From NCBI RefSeq assembly GCF_004344915.1, contig NZ_SKFG01000012.1:1-64000 (forward strand): a stretch of 64,000 nucleotides of DNA, given 5' to 3'. Each line of letters begins with the position of its first letter. Within the stretch, counting starts at the first letter, position 1. Both the position numbers and the translations under genes were made by a program. The notes under the pieces were generated by a model. The model saw only the letters and a program-made list of their open reading frames with translations. It did no database searches and was not told where the DNA came from. Source of the DNA: Paenibacillus albiflavus (GTDB taxonomy: Bacteria > Bacillota > Bacilli > Paenibacillales > NBRC-103111). Shown here piece after piece: positions 10,084 to 18,624 of the stretch.

Positions 10084-10133
10084 TTAGACAAATTGCAAAA
10101 AATATCTAAATATGAATGAACATAGTGTATAAT
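10084..10133 (+). promoter_or_regulatory. Candidate PucR operator and pucR-type promoter
   Basis: TTAGACAAATTGCAAAA at 10084-10100 fits the TTTTAC-N5-GTAAAA pattern seen at 18524 and 20101, with a 5-bp spacer between imperfect half-sites. A good -10 (TATAAT, 10128-10133) lies 38.5 bp from its centre, as at the other two sites. No good -35 is present, as expected for an activator-dependent promoter. The site sits between divergent ald and the regulator and could serve both. Confidence 0.5.
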
Positions 10134-10214
10134 GGTTGTTACATCATGGTTTACCGACACAAATAAAATCAATGACCTACATCACATATTCACTCGGTAA
10201 AGGAATGATCTGTA

Positions 10215-11825
10215 ATGGCTCGATCCCTGCTCCAATTAACGATCAAGGACATTTTAAAACGCCCATTATTTCGAGATGCTGAAGTATTAGCAAGCGAAAC
10301 TGCCCTTAAACGTGTCGTACGCTGGGTTCATATTATTGAAGTTAGCCAAGTCGGCCATTTGCTCAATGGTAAAGAACTCATTCTTTCCACAGGCATCGGC
10401 TGGAATGATGATCCAGAACTTAGCGTCGCGTTCCTGCAGCAATTAATCGATTGCGGTGCTGCTGGTCTATGTATCGAATTGATCTATACCAAACAGCCGT
10501 TACAGGAAATGAAGGAGCTTGCAATTAGAGAGAATTTCCCGCTTATTCTATTTCATAAAGAAGTGCGCTACATTGATATTACACAGGATTTACACACTAT
10601 TTTTATCAATCGCCATCATCAAATGGTCTCCGACTTAGAAAGTCTATCCGCCAGATTCAATCAGCTTCTGCTATCAGGTCAAGGTATTACTTCCCTGCTT
10701 GAACTATTGCAAGAGGCTACACACGCACAAGTCGCCTTATTTCCTCTCGAGAGAGAAGCTGAGTATGTCCCTCCCCTTCCCAAGAACAAAGCAGAAGCGT
10801 TGTATCATAATTGGCTTGCTAACAAGCATTCGACTACCTTAGAAGTCAAAAGACGAACAGCACATCGCCCGATTCTAGCGCTCGATCATTTATTCGCCGA
10901 TCTCATTATTTATTCCGATAAAGAATTAAGTGAATTTGATATCCTGGCTTTGGACCGTTGTTCAACAGCTGTCGCTCAAGAAATTATGCGCACTAGCTAT
11001 ATGGAAGAGAAGCGCAGATTCAAGGAGGATCTATGGATCATTGACTGGCTAACAGGTCAGCATTCCTTCAAGGAAGTTCGCGATTACATTCATTCCATCA
11101 ACAGTACAATCAAGCTGAATAAAGGCGTTGTCTGCTTATTCGAACCCGAACAAAAGCATTATGATGATCAGGCTTTCGAATCGACCTATATTCAGAAGAC
11201 TATGATTGCTCGGTCAGTTATTGAGAAGCAAGGATTCTTCCTGCTCTCCACGCTTTTTAACAAACAGATCGTGTACATCCTGCTAGATCAATTTAACCGT
11301 ACTACCAAGATGGACACCATCTTAGAACTGATTCACCGCCTGCAAAAAGGAGAGGAGAATCAGAAGCTTCGCTTATTCTCGCATCGAATAGGTGTCGGCA
11401 AGGAAATAGCAGATCTGGCCCAAATTCAAAAAAGCTATGAATCAGCGCAAGAAACGATTCTGATCCAGAAGGATATTGGTCCGCTCAAGAAACCATTCTA
11501 TAGCGAGCTGCATGTGCATCGCATCATCTCCAGTCTGAAGAAAACAGGCGGTCTTACTTCTTTCATCGAAGAATACATTGGCCCTGTCATTCAATATGAT
11601 TTGGGGAAGAATAGCCAGCTGCTCCGTACGCTTAAGGTATACCTGCTGATGTCCTGCTCCAAGCAAGATACAGCTAAAGAGCTCTTTATAGTGCGGCAAA
11701 CCCTCTATCACCGATTGGATAAGATTGCTTCCTTATTAGGGGAAGATTTCGTCCAGCACGAGAAGCGACTCGCTATAGAGCTTGCATTGCATGCGTATGA
11801 ATACTTGAACGGATCGTTAACTTAG
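10215..11825 (+). CDS. PucR family transcriptional regulator
   Basis: A 536-aa regulator with the PucR layout. The N-terminal PucR domain (about 8-125, LTIKDILKRPLFRDAEVLA) is followed by a GGDEF-like/GAF-like middle and a C-terminal HTH (about 475-530, with DTAKELFIVRQTLYHRLDKIASLLG). PucR of Bacillus governs purine catabolism; relatives control hydantoin, pyrimidine or GABA catabolism. AAGGA lies 10 nt before the ATG. It sits at the boundary of the ald-mmsA unit and the reverse-strand pyrimidine operon, whose last ORF overlaps its 3' end by 4 bp. The effector is unknown; an intermediate of uracil or thymine breakdown is a reasonable guess. Confidence 0.9.
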   Translation: MARSLLQLTIKDILKRPLFRDAEVLASETALKRVVRWVHIIEVSQVGHLLNGKELILSTGIGWNDDPELSVAFLQQLIDCGAAGLCIELIYTKQPLQEMKELAIRENFPLILFHKEVRYIDITQDLHTIFINRHHQMVSDLESLSARFNQLLLSGQGITSLLELLQEATHAQVALFPLEREAEYVPPLPKNKAEALYHNWLANKHSTTLEVKRRTAHRPILALDHLFADLIIYSDKELSEFDILALDRCSTAVAQEIMRTSYMEEKRRFKEDLWIIDWLTGQHSFKEVRDYIHSINSTIKLNKGVVCLFEPEQKHYDDQAFESTYIQKTMIARSVIEKQGFFLLSTLFNKQIVYILLDQFNRTTKMDTILELIHRLQKGEENQKLRLFSHRIGVGKEIADLAQIQKSYESAQETILIQKDIGPLKKPFYSELHVHRIISSLKKTGGLTSFIEEYIGPVIQYDLGKNSQLLRTLKVYLLMSCSKQDTAKELFIVRQTLYHRLDKIASLLGEDFVQHEKRLAIELALHAYEYLNGSLT

Positions 11826-12040
11826 GCTCCAAGTCCCTGATTCATCAGCAGATTGCCAAGATGAATTCTGGCATCTGCTGTTAGAATATGCAGGATAACT
11901 TGATCACCAGATGGATCTGGACTCGTCAGCTCTACCCACGCACCGCTTAAATCCTCGTTAACCATTGTAATCGAGAAGCCCTGCGCGATATAACGATTCA
12001 GCTTCTGCATTTCCACAAGTACTTCTTCGTAAAATGACAT
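11822..12040 (-). CDS. Small hypothetical protein, last gene of the pyrimidine operon
   Basis: A 72-aa protein with a very good ribosome binding site (GGGAGGAG, 6 nt before the ATG). It begins MSFYEEVLVEMQKLNRYIAQ and is predicted mixed alpha/beta, without membrane segments or cysteines. It lies 40 bp after hydA on the same strand, so it is probably the seventh cistron of that transcript. Its stop overlaps the stop end of the opposing regulator gene by 4 bp. I do not recognise the family. A structural or accessory role for the pathway enzymes is only a possibility. Confidence 0.75.
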   Translation of the reverse strand: MSFYEEVLVEMQKLNRYIAQGFSITMVNEDLSGAWVELTSPDPSGDQVILHILTADARIHLGNLLMNQGLGA

Positions 12041-12080
12041 CGATTATCTCCTCCCTGTTCCTCGTATGGGAAAGATGATT

Positions 12081-13505
12081 CTAAGAATTAATCATCACTT
12101 TGGCAGCGTGATCGTTATCAGTGGTGCCATATTTATTCCGTTTGATATAGCGACCAGATCCAACTGTGCCAACGAATTGTTTATTGCGAATAATGAACTC
12201 GCCTCGAGACAGCACCGACACTGGTTCACCTGTTACTTTCATTCCTTCAAATGCACTATAATCGACCTTCATATGGTGCGTCTCTGCTGATAAGACCCGC
12301 TCCACATTCGGATCAAACAGTACAATATCCGCATCACTGCCAACAGCAATCGTTCCTTTGCGTGGGAAGAGACCGAACAGCTTACTGCTCCTTGTAGAGA
12401 TGATATCGACGAATTGATTAATCGTAATCCGATTCTTGCGTACACCTTCAGAAAAAAGCAGGCTAAAGCGATCCTCAATTATCGGTCCACCGTTAGGGAT
12501 TTTGCTAAAATCTCCTCTGCCCAGTTCTTTCTGACCCTTAAAGTTAAAGGAGCATTGATCGGAGCCAACCGTCTGAAGTTGACCATTCTTAAGTGCATTC
12601 CATAATACTTCCTGATTCCAAGCCTCACGAAGCGGAGGTGACCATACATACTTCGCACCTTCAAAATTAGGTCGCTCCAGATCCGTCTGATCCAGCACGA
12701 GATATTGCGGACAAGTTTCTCCCCAAATCTCCAGCCCCTGATTTCGTGCCTCAGCAATCTGTTCGACTGCTGCTGCGCATGTAACATGTACGACATATAG
12801 CTGTGAATCCGCTAATGCTGTTAGGCGCACTGCTCTGCCTGTCGCTTCTCCCTCTAGCTCAGGAGGACGCGTCAGCGCATGATAGATCGGATCTGTCTGG
12901 TTCTGCTCAAGCGCCTGTTTGACAAGATAATCGATGACGTCCCCATTCTCGGCATGCACCATAACCAGGGCTCCAAGTTCTTTGGCAGTCAATAAAGTCC
13001 GATACAAGGTTCCGTCATCAGCTTGAAGAACATTCTTGTATGCCATAAATACTTTGAAAGATGTAACCCCTTCGTTATCGATCACAGCAGGCAGTTCAGC
13101 TAACACTTCATCATTGATCTCTGATATCATCAAATGAAATCCATAATCAATCACTGCCTTGCCTTCTGCTTTCGCATGCCAAGTGTCGAGCGCGCTTTGA
13201 AGTGGCTCGCCTTTGGTCGTTAAGCAGAAATCGACGATGGTAGTCGTTCCACCATAAGCAGCTGCAATCGTTCCGCTCTCAAAATCATCTATCGTTACCG
13301 TACCTCCAAACGGCATATCCAAATGGGTATGAGGATCGACTCCGCCAGGGAAGACATAATGCCCAGAAGCATCTACAACTTCTGCTCCATCCTCTTCAAG
13401 CTGTAATCCAATTGCTTCAATTATCCCGTCACGAATCAGAATATCTGCCTGATAAGTATCCGTTGCTGTTACGATTGTACCCCCACGTATTAGCTTCACT
13501 GTCAT
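12081..13505 (-). CDS. hydA: Dihydropyrimidinase
   Basis: A 474-aa zinc amidohydrolase of the DHPase/hydantoinase family. It opens dihydrouracil and dihydrothymine to N-carbamoyl-beta-amino acids. Metal ligands are visible: His59 and His61 in VDPHTHLDM and the carboxylated Lys151 in SFKVFMAYKN. The later MVHAENG and VVHVTCAAAVEQI blocks carry the other histidines, and SDQCSFNFKGQK carries the catalytic Asp region. The ATG overlaps the preA stop by 4 bp (ATGA), so translation is coupled. Being paired with preA/preT makes dihydropyrimidine, not hydantoin, the likely substrate. Confidence 0.95.
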   Translation of the reverse strand: MTVKLIRGGTIVTATDTYQADILIRDGIIEAIGLQLEEDGAEVVDASGHYVFPGGVDPHTHLDMPFGGTVTIDDFESGTIAAAYGGTTTIVDFCLTTKGEPLQSALDTWHAKAEGKAVIDYGFHLMISEINDEVLAELPAVIDNEGVTSFKVFMAYKNVLQADDGTLYRTLLTAKELGALVMVHAENGDVIDYLVKQALEQNQTDPIYHALTRPPELEGEATGRAVRLTALADSQLYVVHVTCAAAVEQIAEARNQGLEIWGETCPQYLVLDQTDLERPNFEGAKYVWSPPLREAWNQEVLWNALKNGQLQTVGSDQCSFNFKGQKELGRGDFSKIPNGGPIIEDRFSLLFSEGVRKNRITINQFVDIISTRSSKLFGLFPRKGTIAVGSDADIVLFDPNVERVLSAETHHMKVDYSAFEGMKVTGEPVSVLSRGEFIIRNKQFVGTVGSGRYIKRNKYGTTDNDHAAKVMINS

Positions 13506-14800
13506 GAAATCGCCTCCTTATTAATCGAGCTTGAACCCATTCCCACTGCTGCTAGCGCCTGTTGTCTCTGGTTCCATGACATAGGCGCTAAACCGGATGA
13601 AAGTTGGACCATATCAATAGCACCATCAACAGGGCAGACGATTGAGCAAAGATTGCAACCAACACAATCCTCTTCTCTCACCTTGAGATAAGCTTGGCCG
13701 TTTGCATCGATATGACGTTCGATACATTGATGCGAGGTATCTTCGCAAGCAATATGACACTTATTACAATTAATACAAGTTTCTGTATTGATTTGAGCCA
13801 CTATTTTATAATTCAGATCCAGATCGCCCCAACTGCTGTAACGCTCAACCGATTTGCCGACCAGATCACTTACGCTTGCAATCCCTTTATCATCCAAATA
13901 ATCATTGAGACCCGTCACAAGTTCATCTATGATACGGAAGCCGTGGTGCATAGCTGCTGTACAGATTTGTACACCTGAAGCACCCATCAGCATGAATTCA
14001 ACCGTATCCTGCCAGTTCGAAATACCGCCAATTCCCGAAATCGGAATGCCTACGAGCGGATCTCTCGCACATTCAGCGAGCATGTTAAGAGCGATTGGTT
14101 TGACCGCAGGGCCACAGTACCCGCCGTGTGCACCCTTACCGCCGACATGTGGAATCGTATTCCAGGTATGAATGTCCACACCCGCCAAAGAATTAATCGT
14201 ATTAATTAGAGAGATGGCATCGGCACCACCTCTAGCTGCTGCCCTTGCAGTAGCTGTAATATCTGTTATATTAGGCGTTAATTTCACAATGACAGGCGTC
14301 TGCGCAGCTTCCTTGGCCCACATCGTCTGCGCTTCCACCAAGTCAGGCTGCTGACCCGAGGCTGCACCCATTCCACGCTCAGCCATTCCATGCGGACAGC
14401 CAAAGTTAAGCTCTAGGCCGTCTACGCCAACCGCTTCAACCCGCTTCACAATTTCATGCCATTTCTCTCGCTTGGGCTCGACCATTAAAGAAACGACGAG
14501 TGCGTGATTTGGGAATCTTTTTTTCGTCTCATAAATTTCTTTGAGATTGACTTCCAGTGGTCTATCTGTAATCAACTCAATATTGTTAAAGCCTGCTACT
14601 CGCTGACCATTGAAATTGATCGCTGCAAAGCGTGAGGATGTGTTGATAATCGGATCGCCTAACGTCTTCCACACAGCTCCACCCCAGCCTGCTTCGAACG
14701 CACGTTGTACTTGATACCCTGTGTTGGTCGGGGGTGCAGAAGCAAGCCAGAATGGGTTAGGAGATGAAATACCAGCTAAATTAATACTTAAATCAGCCAT
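13502..14800 (-). CDS. preA: NAD-dependent dihydropyrimidine dehydrogenase subunit PreA
   Basis: A 432-aa FMN/Fe-S subunit that, with PreT, reduces uracil and thymine to dihydro forms. The dihydroorotate dehydrogenase-like barrel (about 1-310) has the active-site stretch LELNFGCPHGMAERGMG near 130. Two C-terminal 4Fe-4S motifs follow: CINCNKCHIAC near 340 and CVGCNLCSIVCP near 380. AAGGAGG precedes the ATG. It lies 34 bp after preT and overlaps hydA by 4 bp. Full length and all cysteines are intact. Confidence 0.95.
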   Translation of the reverse strand: MADLSINLAGISSPNPFWLASAPPTNTGYQVQRAFEAGWGGAVWKTLGDPIINTSSRFAAINFNGQRVAGFNNIELITDRPLEVNLKEIYETKKRFPNHALVVSLMVEPKREKWHEIVKRVEAVGVDGLELNFGCPHGMAERGMGAASGQQPDLVEAQTMWAKEAAQTPVIVKLTPNITDITATARAAARGGADAISLINTINSLAGVDIHTWNTIPHVGGKGAHGGYCGPAVKPIALNMLAECARDPLVGIPISGIGGISNWQDTVEFMLMGASGVQICTAAMHHGFRIIDELVTGLNDYLDDKGIASVSDLVGKSVERYSSWGDLDLNYKIVAQINTETCINCNKCHIACEDTSHQCIERHIDANGQAYLKVREEDCVGCNLCSIVCPVDGAIDMVQLSSGLAPMSWNQRQQALAAVGMGSSSINKEAIS

Positions 14801-14834
14801 ACATGTTCCTCCTTGTTCATCATGATCATAACCT

Positions 14835-16196
14835 TTAAGCAGTTTCGCTTACTGATTGAATGAGCTGCTGATAGATCGCATAAGCTGTAAGCTTGCCTTG
14901 CTGAGCAGCTGATACGACCATGGCTTCACCTTGCCCGTCGCCAAAGATTACATCACCTGCCGCATAGATCCGTGGATTTGAAGTCTGGAATGTCTCCGTA
15001 TTCACCTTTACAACGCCATGGCGATGCTCGATCTGCAAGGATTCAACGAGTGGCAAATGTCGGGTCTGGCCGATTGCCTTGACTACAGCATCTACCTCCA
15101 TCACAAATTCAGATCCCTCAATAGCTACAGGTCTTGGACGACCTCCATCCTGCGCTTCCTCCAGCATCATTCGAACACATTCTAACCCTATCACTCTGCC
15201 ATCCGAGTTACCGATAATCCGCTTAGGCGCTGTTAGCCAGCGGAATTCAACACCATCCTGCTTCGCAAATTCATATTCAAAATCATACGCCGTCATTTCA
15301 TCGCGCGTACGTCTGTACAGCATTTTTACATTACTAGCGCCAAGTCTTATCGAGCATGTCGCCGCATCGATTGCCGTATTGCCTGCCCCGATTACAGCTA
15401 CACGCGCTCCTGCCAGCTCAGCAGGCTCTCCAACCTTCGTAGATTCAACGAGCTCAATGGCATCATAGACATCTTGCAGCTCCTCGCCTTCAATGCCCAG
15501 CATTGGAACACGAGACATACCCGCAGCAAGCACAATGGCATCGTAATCGCGCTGCAATTCCTCTACGGTGATATCTTCTCCGACCTTCACGCCTGTTCGA
15601 ATATCGACGCCTAGTCCCCGTACCTGTTCTACTTCCCATAAAGAAATCTCCTGTGGCAATCGGAACGACACGATCCCGAACGTATTAAGCCCTCCGGCGG
15701 ATGGCTTCGCCTCATAGATCGTAACAGAGAAACCGAATCTCGCTAATTCGCGAGCAGCCGATAGCCCTGCTGGTCCACCGCCAATTACGGCTACTGACTT
15801 CCCATTGCTAGCTCCTGCTTTGAAGAGCTGCTGCTCATTATGAATCGCCCAATCTGTCGCATAACGCTGCAGATCACCAATCATTATCGGTTTGGACGAA
15901 TGATTGAGCACACAAGCGCCTTCACACAGCTCCACCGTTGGACATACACGTGAGCAGCTAGCGCCAACCGGGTTCGATTCCATGATCGTTCGTGCTGCTC
16001 CTTTGATATTGTTAACGGCAATGCTTTTGATAAAAGAAGGAATGTTAATACCTGTCGGACATGCTGCAATACATGGTGCATCGTAGCAATATAAGCATCT
16101 GTTTGATTCCTCTTGTGCTTCCTTAGGCCGCATACCAAGCTTGATTTCTGCAAAATTACGTTTCATCTGGTCGATGGATATAAATGTGCTCTTCAT
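14835..16196 (-). CDS. preT: NAD-dependent dihydropyrimidine dehydrogenase subunit PreT
   Basis: A 453-aa FAD/Fe-S partner of PreA, related to the small subunit of glutamate synthase. An N-terminal cysteine domain (CLYCYDAPCIAACPTGI near 33-50, and CSRVCPTVELCEGACV near 80-95) holds Fe-S clusters. A FAD Rossmann motif (VIGGGPAGLSAARELARFG, near 137) and a second NAD-binding motif (VIGAGNTAIDAA) follow. AAGGTG is well placed for ATG 16196. A GTG at 16208 would add four residues but abuts its Shine-Dalgarno. It is 48 bp after the nitrilase gene in the same operon. Confidence 0.94.
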   Translation of the reverse strand: MKSTFISIDQMKRNFAEIKLGMRPKEAQEESNRCLYCYDAPCIAACPTGINIPSFIKSIAVNNIKGAARTIMESNPVGASCSRVCPTVELCEGACVLNHSSKPIMIGDLQRYATDWAIHNEQQLFKAGASNGKSVAVIGGGPAGLSAARELARFGFSVTIYEAKPSAGGLNTFGIVSFRLPQEISLWEVEQVRGLGVDIRTGVKVGEDITVEELQRDYDAIVLAAGMSRVPMLGIEGEELQDVYDAIELVESTKVGEPAELAGARVAVIGAGNTAIDAATCSIRLGASNVKMLYRRTRDEMTAYDFEYEFAKQDGVEFRWLTAPKRIIGNSDGRVIGLECVRMMLEEAQDGGRPRPVAIEGSEFVMEVDAVVKAIGQTRHLPLVESLQIEHRHGVVKVNTETFQTSNPRIYAAGDVIFGDGQGEAMVVSAAQQGKLTAYAIYQQLIQSVSETA

Positions 16197-16243
16197 CTCA
16201 AGCGTCACCTTCTTTGTGCATTATCGTAAATCAGATCTTCATG

Positions 16244-17125
16244 CTATAAGCTAACGATGTGCTCATAAGTTTCCGGTCTTCGATCTCGATAGAACTGCCA
16301 TACGTTGCGAACCTCCCGAATGACCTCCTTGTCCATTACACCAATAACGACCTCATCCTGATCCCTGCTACCAATTGCTACGATTGATCCTCGTGGATCA
16401 ACTAAGTAAGATTGACCATAGAATTCCCCCATATTCCAGGGCGCTTCAAACCCTACACGATTGACCGCAGCTACATAATATCCATTGGCAACCGCATGTG
16501 CGGGCTGCTCCAGCTTCCATAAATACTCCGAGGTTCCCGCCACAGTCGCTGATGGATTGAACACAATCTCCGCTCCATTCAGTCCAAGCAGTCTTGCCCC
16601 TTCTGGAAAATGCCGATCATAGCAAATATAAACACCAACTTTGGCAAATGCAGTATCAAACACGGGATATCCCACATTCCCTGGTTTAAAATAATACTTC
16701 TCCCAGAAGCCACAGCTCCCATCACCTGCTGCAACTTGCGGAATGTGGTGTTTACGATATTTGCCCAGATAGCGTCCGTCCGCATCAATCACGGCTGCTG
16801 TGTTGTAATACGAGGCAATCCCTTCTTTTTCATAAATAGGCAAAATGATAACAACACCGAGTTCCTTCGCAAGCTCTTGAAATAGCTTGGTCGTCGGTCC
16901 ATTCGGTATCTCTTCAGCTGCTTCGTACCACTTCGTCTTCTGCTCGGAACAGAAGTATGGCCCATAGAAAATCTCTTGCAAACAAATGATTTGCGCACCT
17001 TTGCTCGCTGCTTCTCGTACAAGTCTGACATGCTTATCAATGGCAGCACGCTTGTGTACATCAACCGGCTCATCGCCATGCACTTCGTTGGAAGCTTGAA
17101 TTAATCCAATAGTTACCTTGCTCAT
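16244..17125 (-). CDS. Nitrilase-superfamily beta-ureidopropionase
   Basis: A 293-aa carbon-nitrogen hydrolase. The Glu-Lys-Cys triad is visible: Glu51 (LQEIFYG), Lys125 (YRKHHIP) and Cys168 (ICYDRHFPEG). The sequence closely follows beta-ureidopropionases and N-carbamoylputrescine amidases. In this operon it should hydrolyse N-carbamoyl-beta-alanine and N-carbamoyl-beta-aminoisobutyrate to the free amino acid, CO2 and ammonia. AAAGGAG lies before the ATG. It is the second gene, 44 bp after an M20-type amidase that could do the same reaction, so the division of labour is open. Confidence 0.9.
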   Translation of the reverse strand: MSKVTIGLIQASNEVHGDEPVDVHKRAAIDKHVRLVREAASKGAQIICLQEIFYGPYFCSEQKTKWYEAAEEIPNGPTTKLFQELAKELGVVIILPIYEKEGIASYYNTAAVIDADGRYLGKYRKHHIPQVAAGDGSCGFWEKYYFKPGNVGYPVFDTAFAKVGVYICYDRHFPEGARLLGLNGAEIVFNPSATVAGTSEYLWKLEQPAHAVANGYYVAAVNRVGFEAPWNMGEFYGQSYLVDPRGSIVAIGSRDQDEVVIGVMDKEVIREVRNVWQFYRDRRPETYEHIVSL

Positions 17126-17169
17126 AGACTCACTCCTTTATCGTTTGGACAAAACTTTAAGAGTTAAAC

Positions 17170-18426
17170 CTAAATCTGCTGCAAGATTTGCTGGACGGTT
17201 CGGTATAGAAGTTCAGTACCTAATGAAATATCTTCAGGGGAGGAATATTCTAGAGGATTATGACTAATGCCAGCCTTGCTTCTAACAAAGATCATGCCAT
17301 AGTCACATGCATAGGACATTACAAGTGAATCGTGAAACGGACCGCTCATGAGCTCGGGGATCGTTATACCAAGCTGCAATGCTTGATCTCTCATGATGTC
17401 CTTAATCCAGTCGGCGCAATAGCGTGGCTCACTATTCGTGTCTTCACGCACGGTGTATGTTAGGCCATGCTCTGCTGCTACATCTACAAGGATCGTCATG
17501 AACCTCTCTTCCAGACGGTGACGACGGTCTATATCTATATCTCGTAAATCAACAGTAAACGAAACCTTCTCAGGAATAATATTGCGTGAATCAGGAAAAA
17601 CCGACAAAGAGCCAACGGTTCCAACAGTAGGAGCACCCGGCTCACTACGAGCAAGCTCATTGAGTGCCACGATGATTTTGGCCGCCCCAAGCAGAGCATC
17701 TTGGCGCATGTTCATAGGCACTGAGCCTGTATGTCCAGCTACGCCTGTCATTTCGACGGTTAACCAGAGGGGGCCAGATATACCCGATACAATGCCAATT
17801 TGATGTCCTTGTGCTTCTAGTACAGGACCTTGCTCAATATGCAGTTCGAGAAATGCACCGATACTTCCTTCAGCATAGCGCGACTCTTCAAAGCGTTCCG
17901 GATCACAGCCACAATCAAGTAAAGCTTGCCTGCGCGTAATGCCATTCTTATCGACACGCTCTAGCTCCCCTTCCTCCAGCTTGCCCATGATCCCTCTGGA
18001 GCCGAACAGACCTTTGTTAAACCGACTGCCCTCCTCATCACAGAACGCGACGACTTCAATCGGCATCACAGGCGTGATCTTCTGCTCCATGATCGTCTGT
18101 ACAACTTCCAGTGCACCCAGTACCCCGATTGCTCCATCATATCTGCCGCCATATGGCTGGGAATCGATGTGAGAGCCGAGCATCAGAATCGGCGCATCCG
18201 GATTCTGACCTTCCAATCTACCAATTAGGTTGCCAAAATGATCTACCCTCGGCTGTAGGCCGAGTTCTTCCATCCACGATTTCACGAGCTGAACGCCTTC
18301 ATAATCTTCCTTGGAAAGCGCAAGCCTGCACACGCCAGTGTCACCGATACGGCCAATCTGTGCAAGCTCATACAAACGATCTTGTAAGCGTTTACTATTG
18401 ATAAATTGCGCATGGGTTGTGGACAT
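17170..18426 (-). CDS. M20-family carbamoylase (hydantoinase/carbamoylase family amidase)
   Basis: A 418-aa Zn-dependent amidase of the HyuC/AmaB/allantoate amidohydrolase group. Metal ligands are visible: His86 in GSHIDSQPYGG, Asp97 in GRYDGAIG, the DEEGSRF pair near 130, and His in ELHIEQGP. The late SGPFHDSLVMS block carries a further ligand. Typical activity is hydrolysis of N-carbamoyl amino acids. AAAGGAG lies 9 nt before ATG 18426; an in-frame TTG nine bases upstream lies inside the Shine-Dalgarno spacing and was rejected. It is the first gene of the pyrimidine operon. Whether it acts on carbamoyl-beta-alanine or on another ureido compound cannot be told. Confidence 0.9.
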   Translation of the reverse strand: MSTTHAQFINSKRLQDRLYELAQIGRIGDTGVCRLALSKEDYEGVQLVKSWMEELGLQPRVDHFGNLIGRLEGQNPDAPILMLGSHIDSQPYGGRYDGAIGVLGALEVVQTIMEQKITPVMPIEVVAFCDEEGSRFNKGLFGSRGIMGKLEEGELERVDKNGITRRQALLDCGCDPERFEESRYAEGSIGAFLELHIEQGPVLEAQGHQIGIVSGISGPLWLTVEMTGVAGHTGSVPMNMRQDALLGAAKIIVALNELARSEPGAPTVGTVGSLSVFPDSRNIIPEKVSFTVDLRDIDIDRRHRLEERFMTILVDVAAEHGLTYTVREDTNSEPRYCADWIKDIMRDQALQLGITIPELMSGPFHDSLVMSYACDYGMIFVRSKAGISHNPLEYSSPEDISLGTELLYRTVQQILQQI

Positions 18427-18489
18427 CAGATACAACTCCTTTGCTGAGTAGAATTGAGATTAATTATATATCTATAATCTACCAATTCC

Positions 18490-18540
18490 ATTATACATAA
18501 CGTTTTATTAGATAAGGAAGTATTTTTACAAAACGTAAAA
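18490..18540 (-). promoter_or_regulatory. Candidate operator and promoter of the pyrimidine operon
   Basis: TTTTACAAAACGTAAAA at 18524-18540 is a perfect 6-bp inverted repeat with a 5-bp spacer. On the reverse strand a TATAAT -10 box (18495-18490) lies 39.5 bp from the palindrome centre, and the first gene starts about 60 bp further. No consensus -35 is present. The same arrangement recurs at 20101 and, less perfectly, at 10084. Confidence 0.55.
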
Positions 18541-18559
18541 TTAAGGAAATTATAGAGCT

Positions 18560-18594
18560 GTGAGGACGGATCATTCTTACGATCCCGTCCTCTC
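18560..18594 (-). terminator. Hairpin after the aminotransferase gene
   Basis: A GAGGACGGGATC / GATCCGTCCTC stem with one bulge and an 8-nt loop, 32 nt past the aminotransferase stop. There is no clean T-run on the reverse strand, so termination efficiency is uncertain. It separates the aminotransferase from the downstream operon promoter. Confidence 0.6.
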
Positions 18595-18624
18595 CGCTTC
18601 TTTCGCTATTTAGGCGCATTCAGT

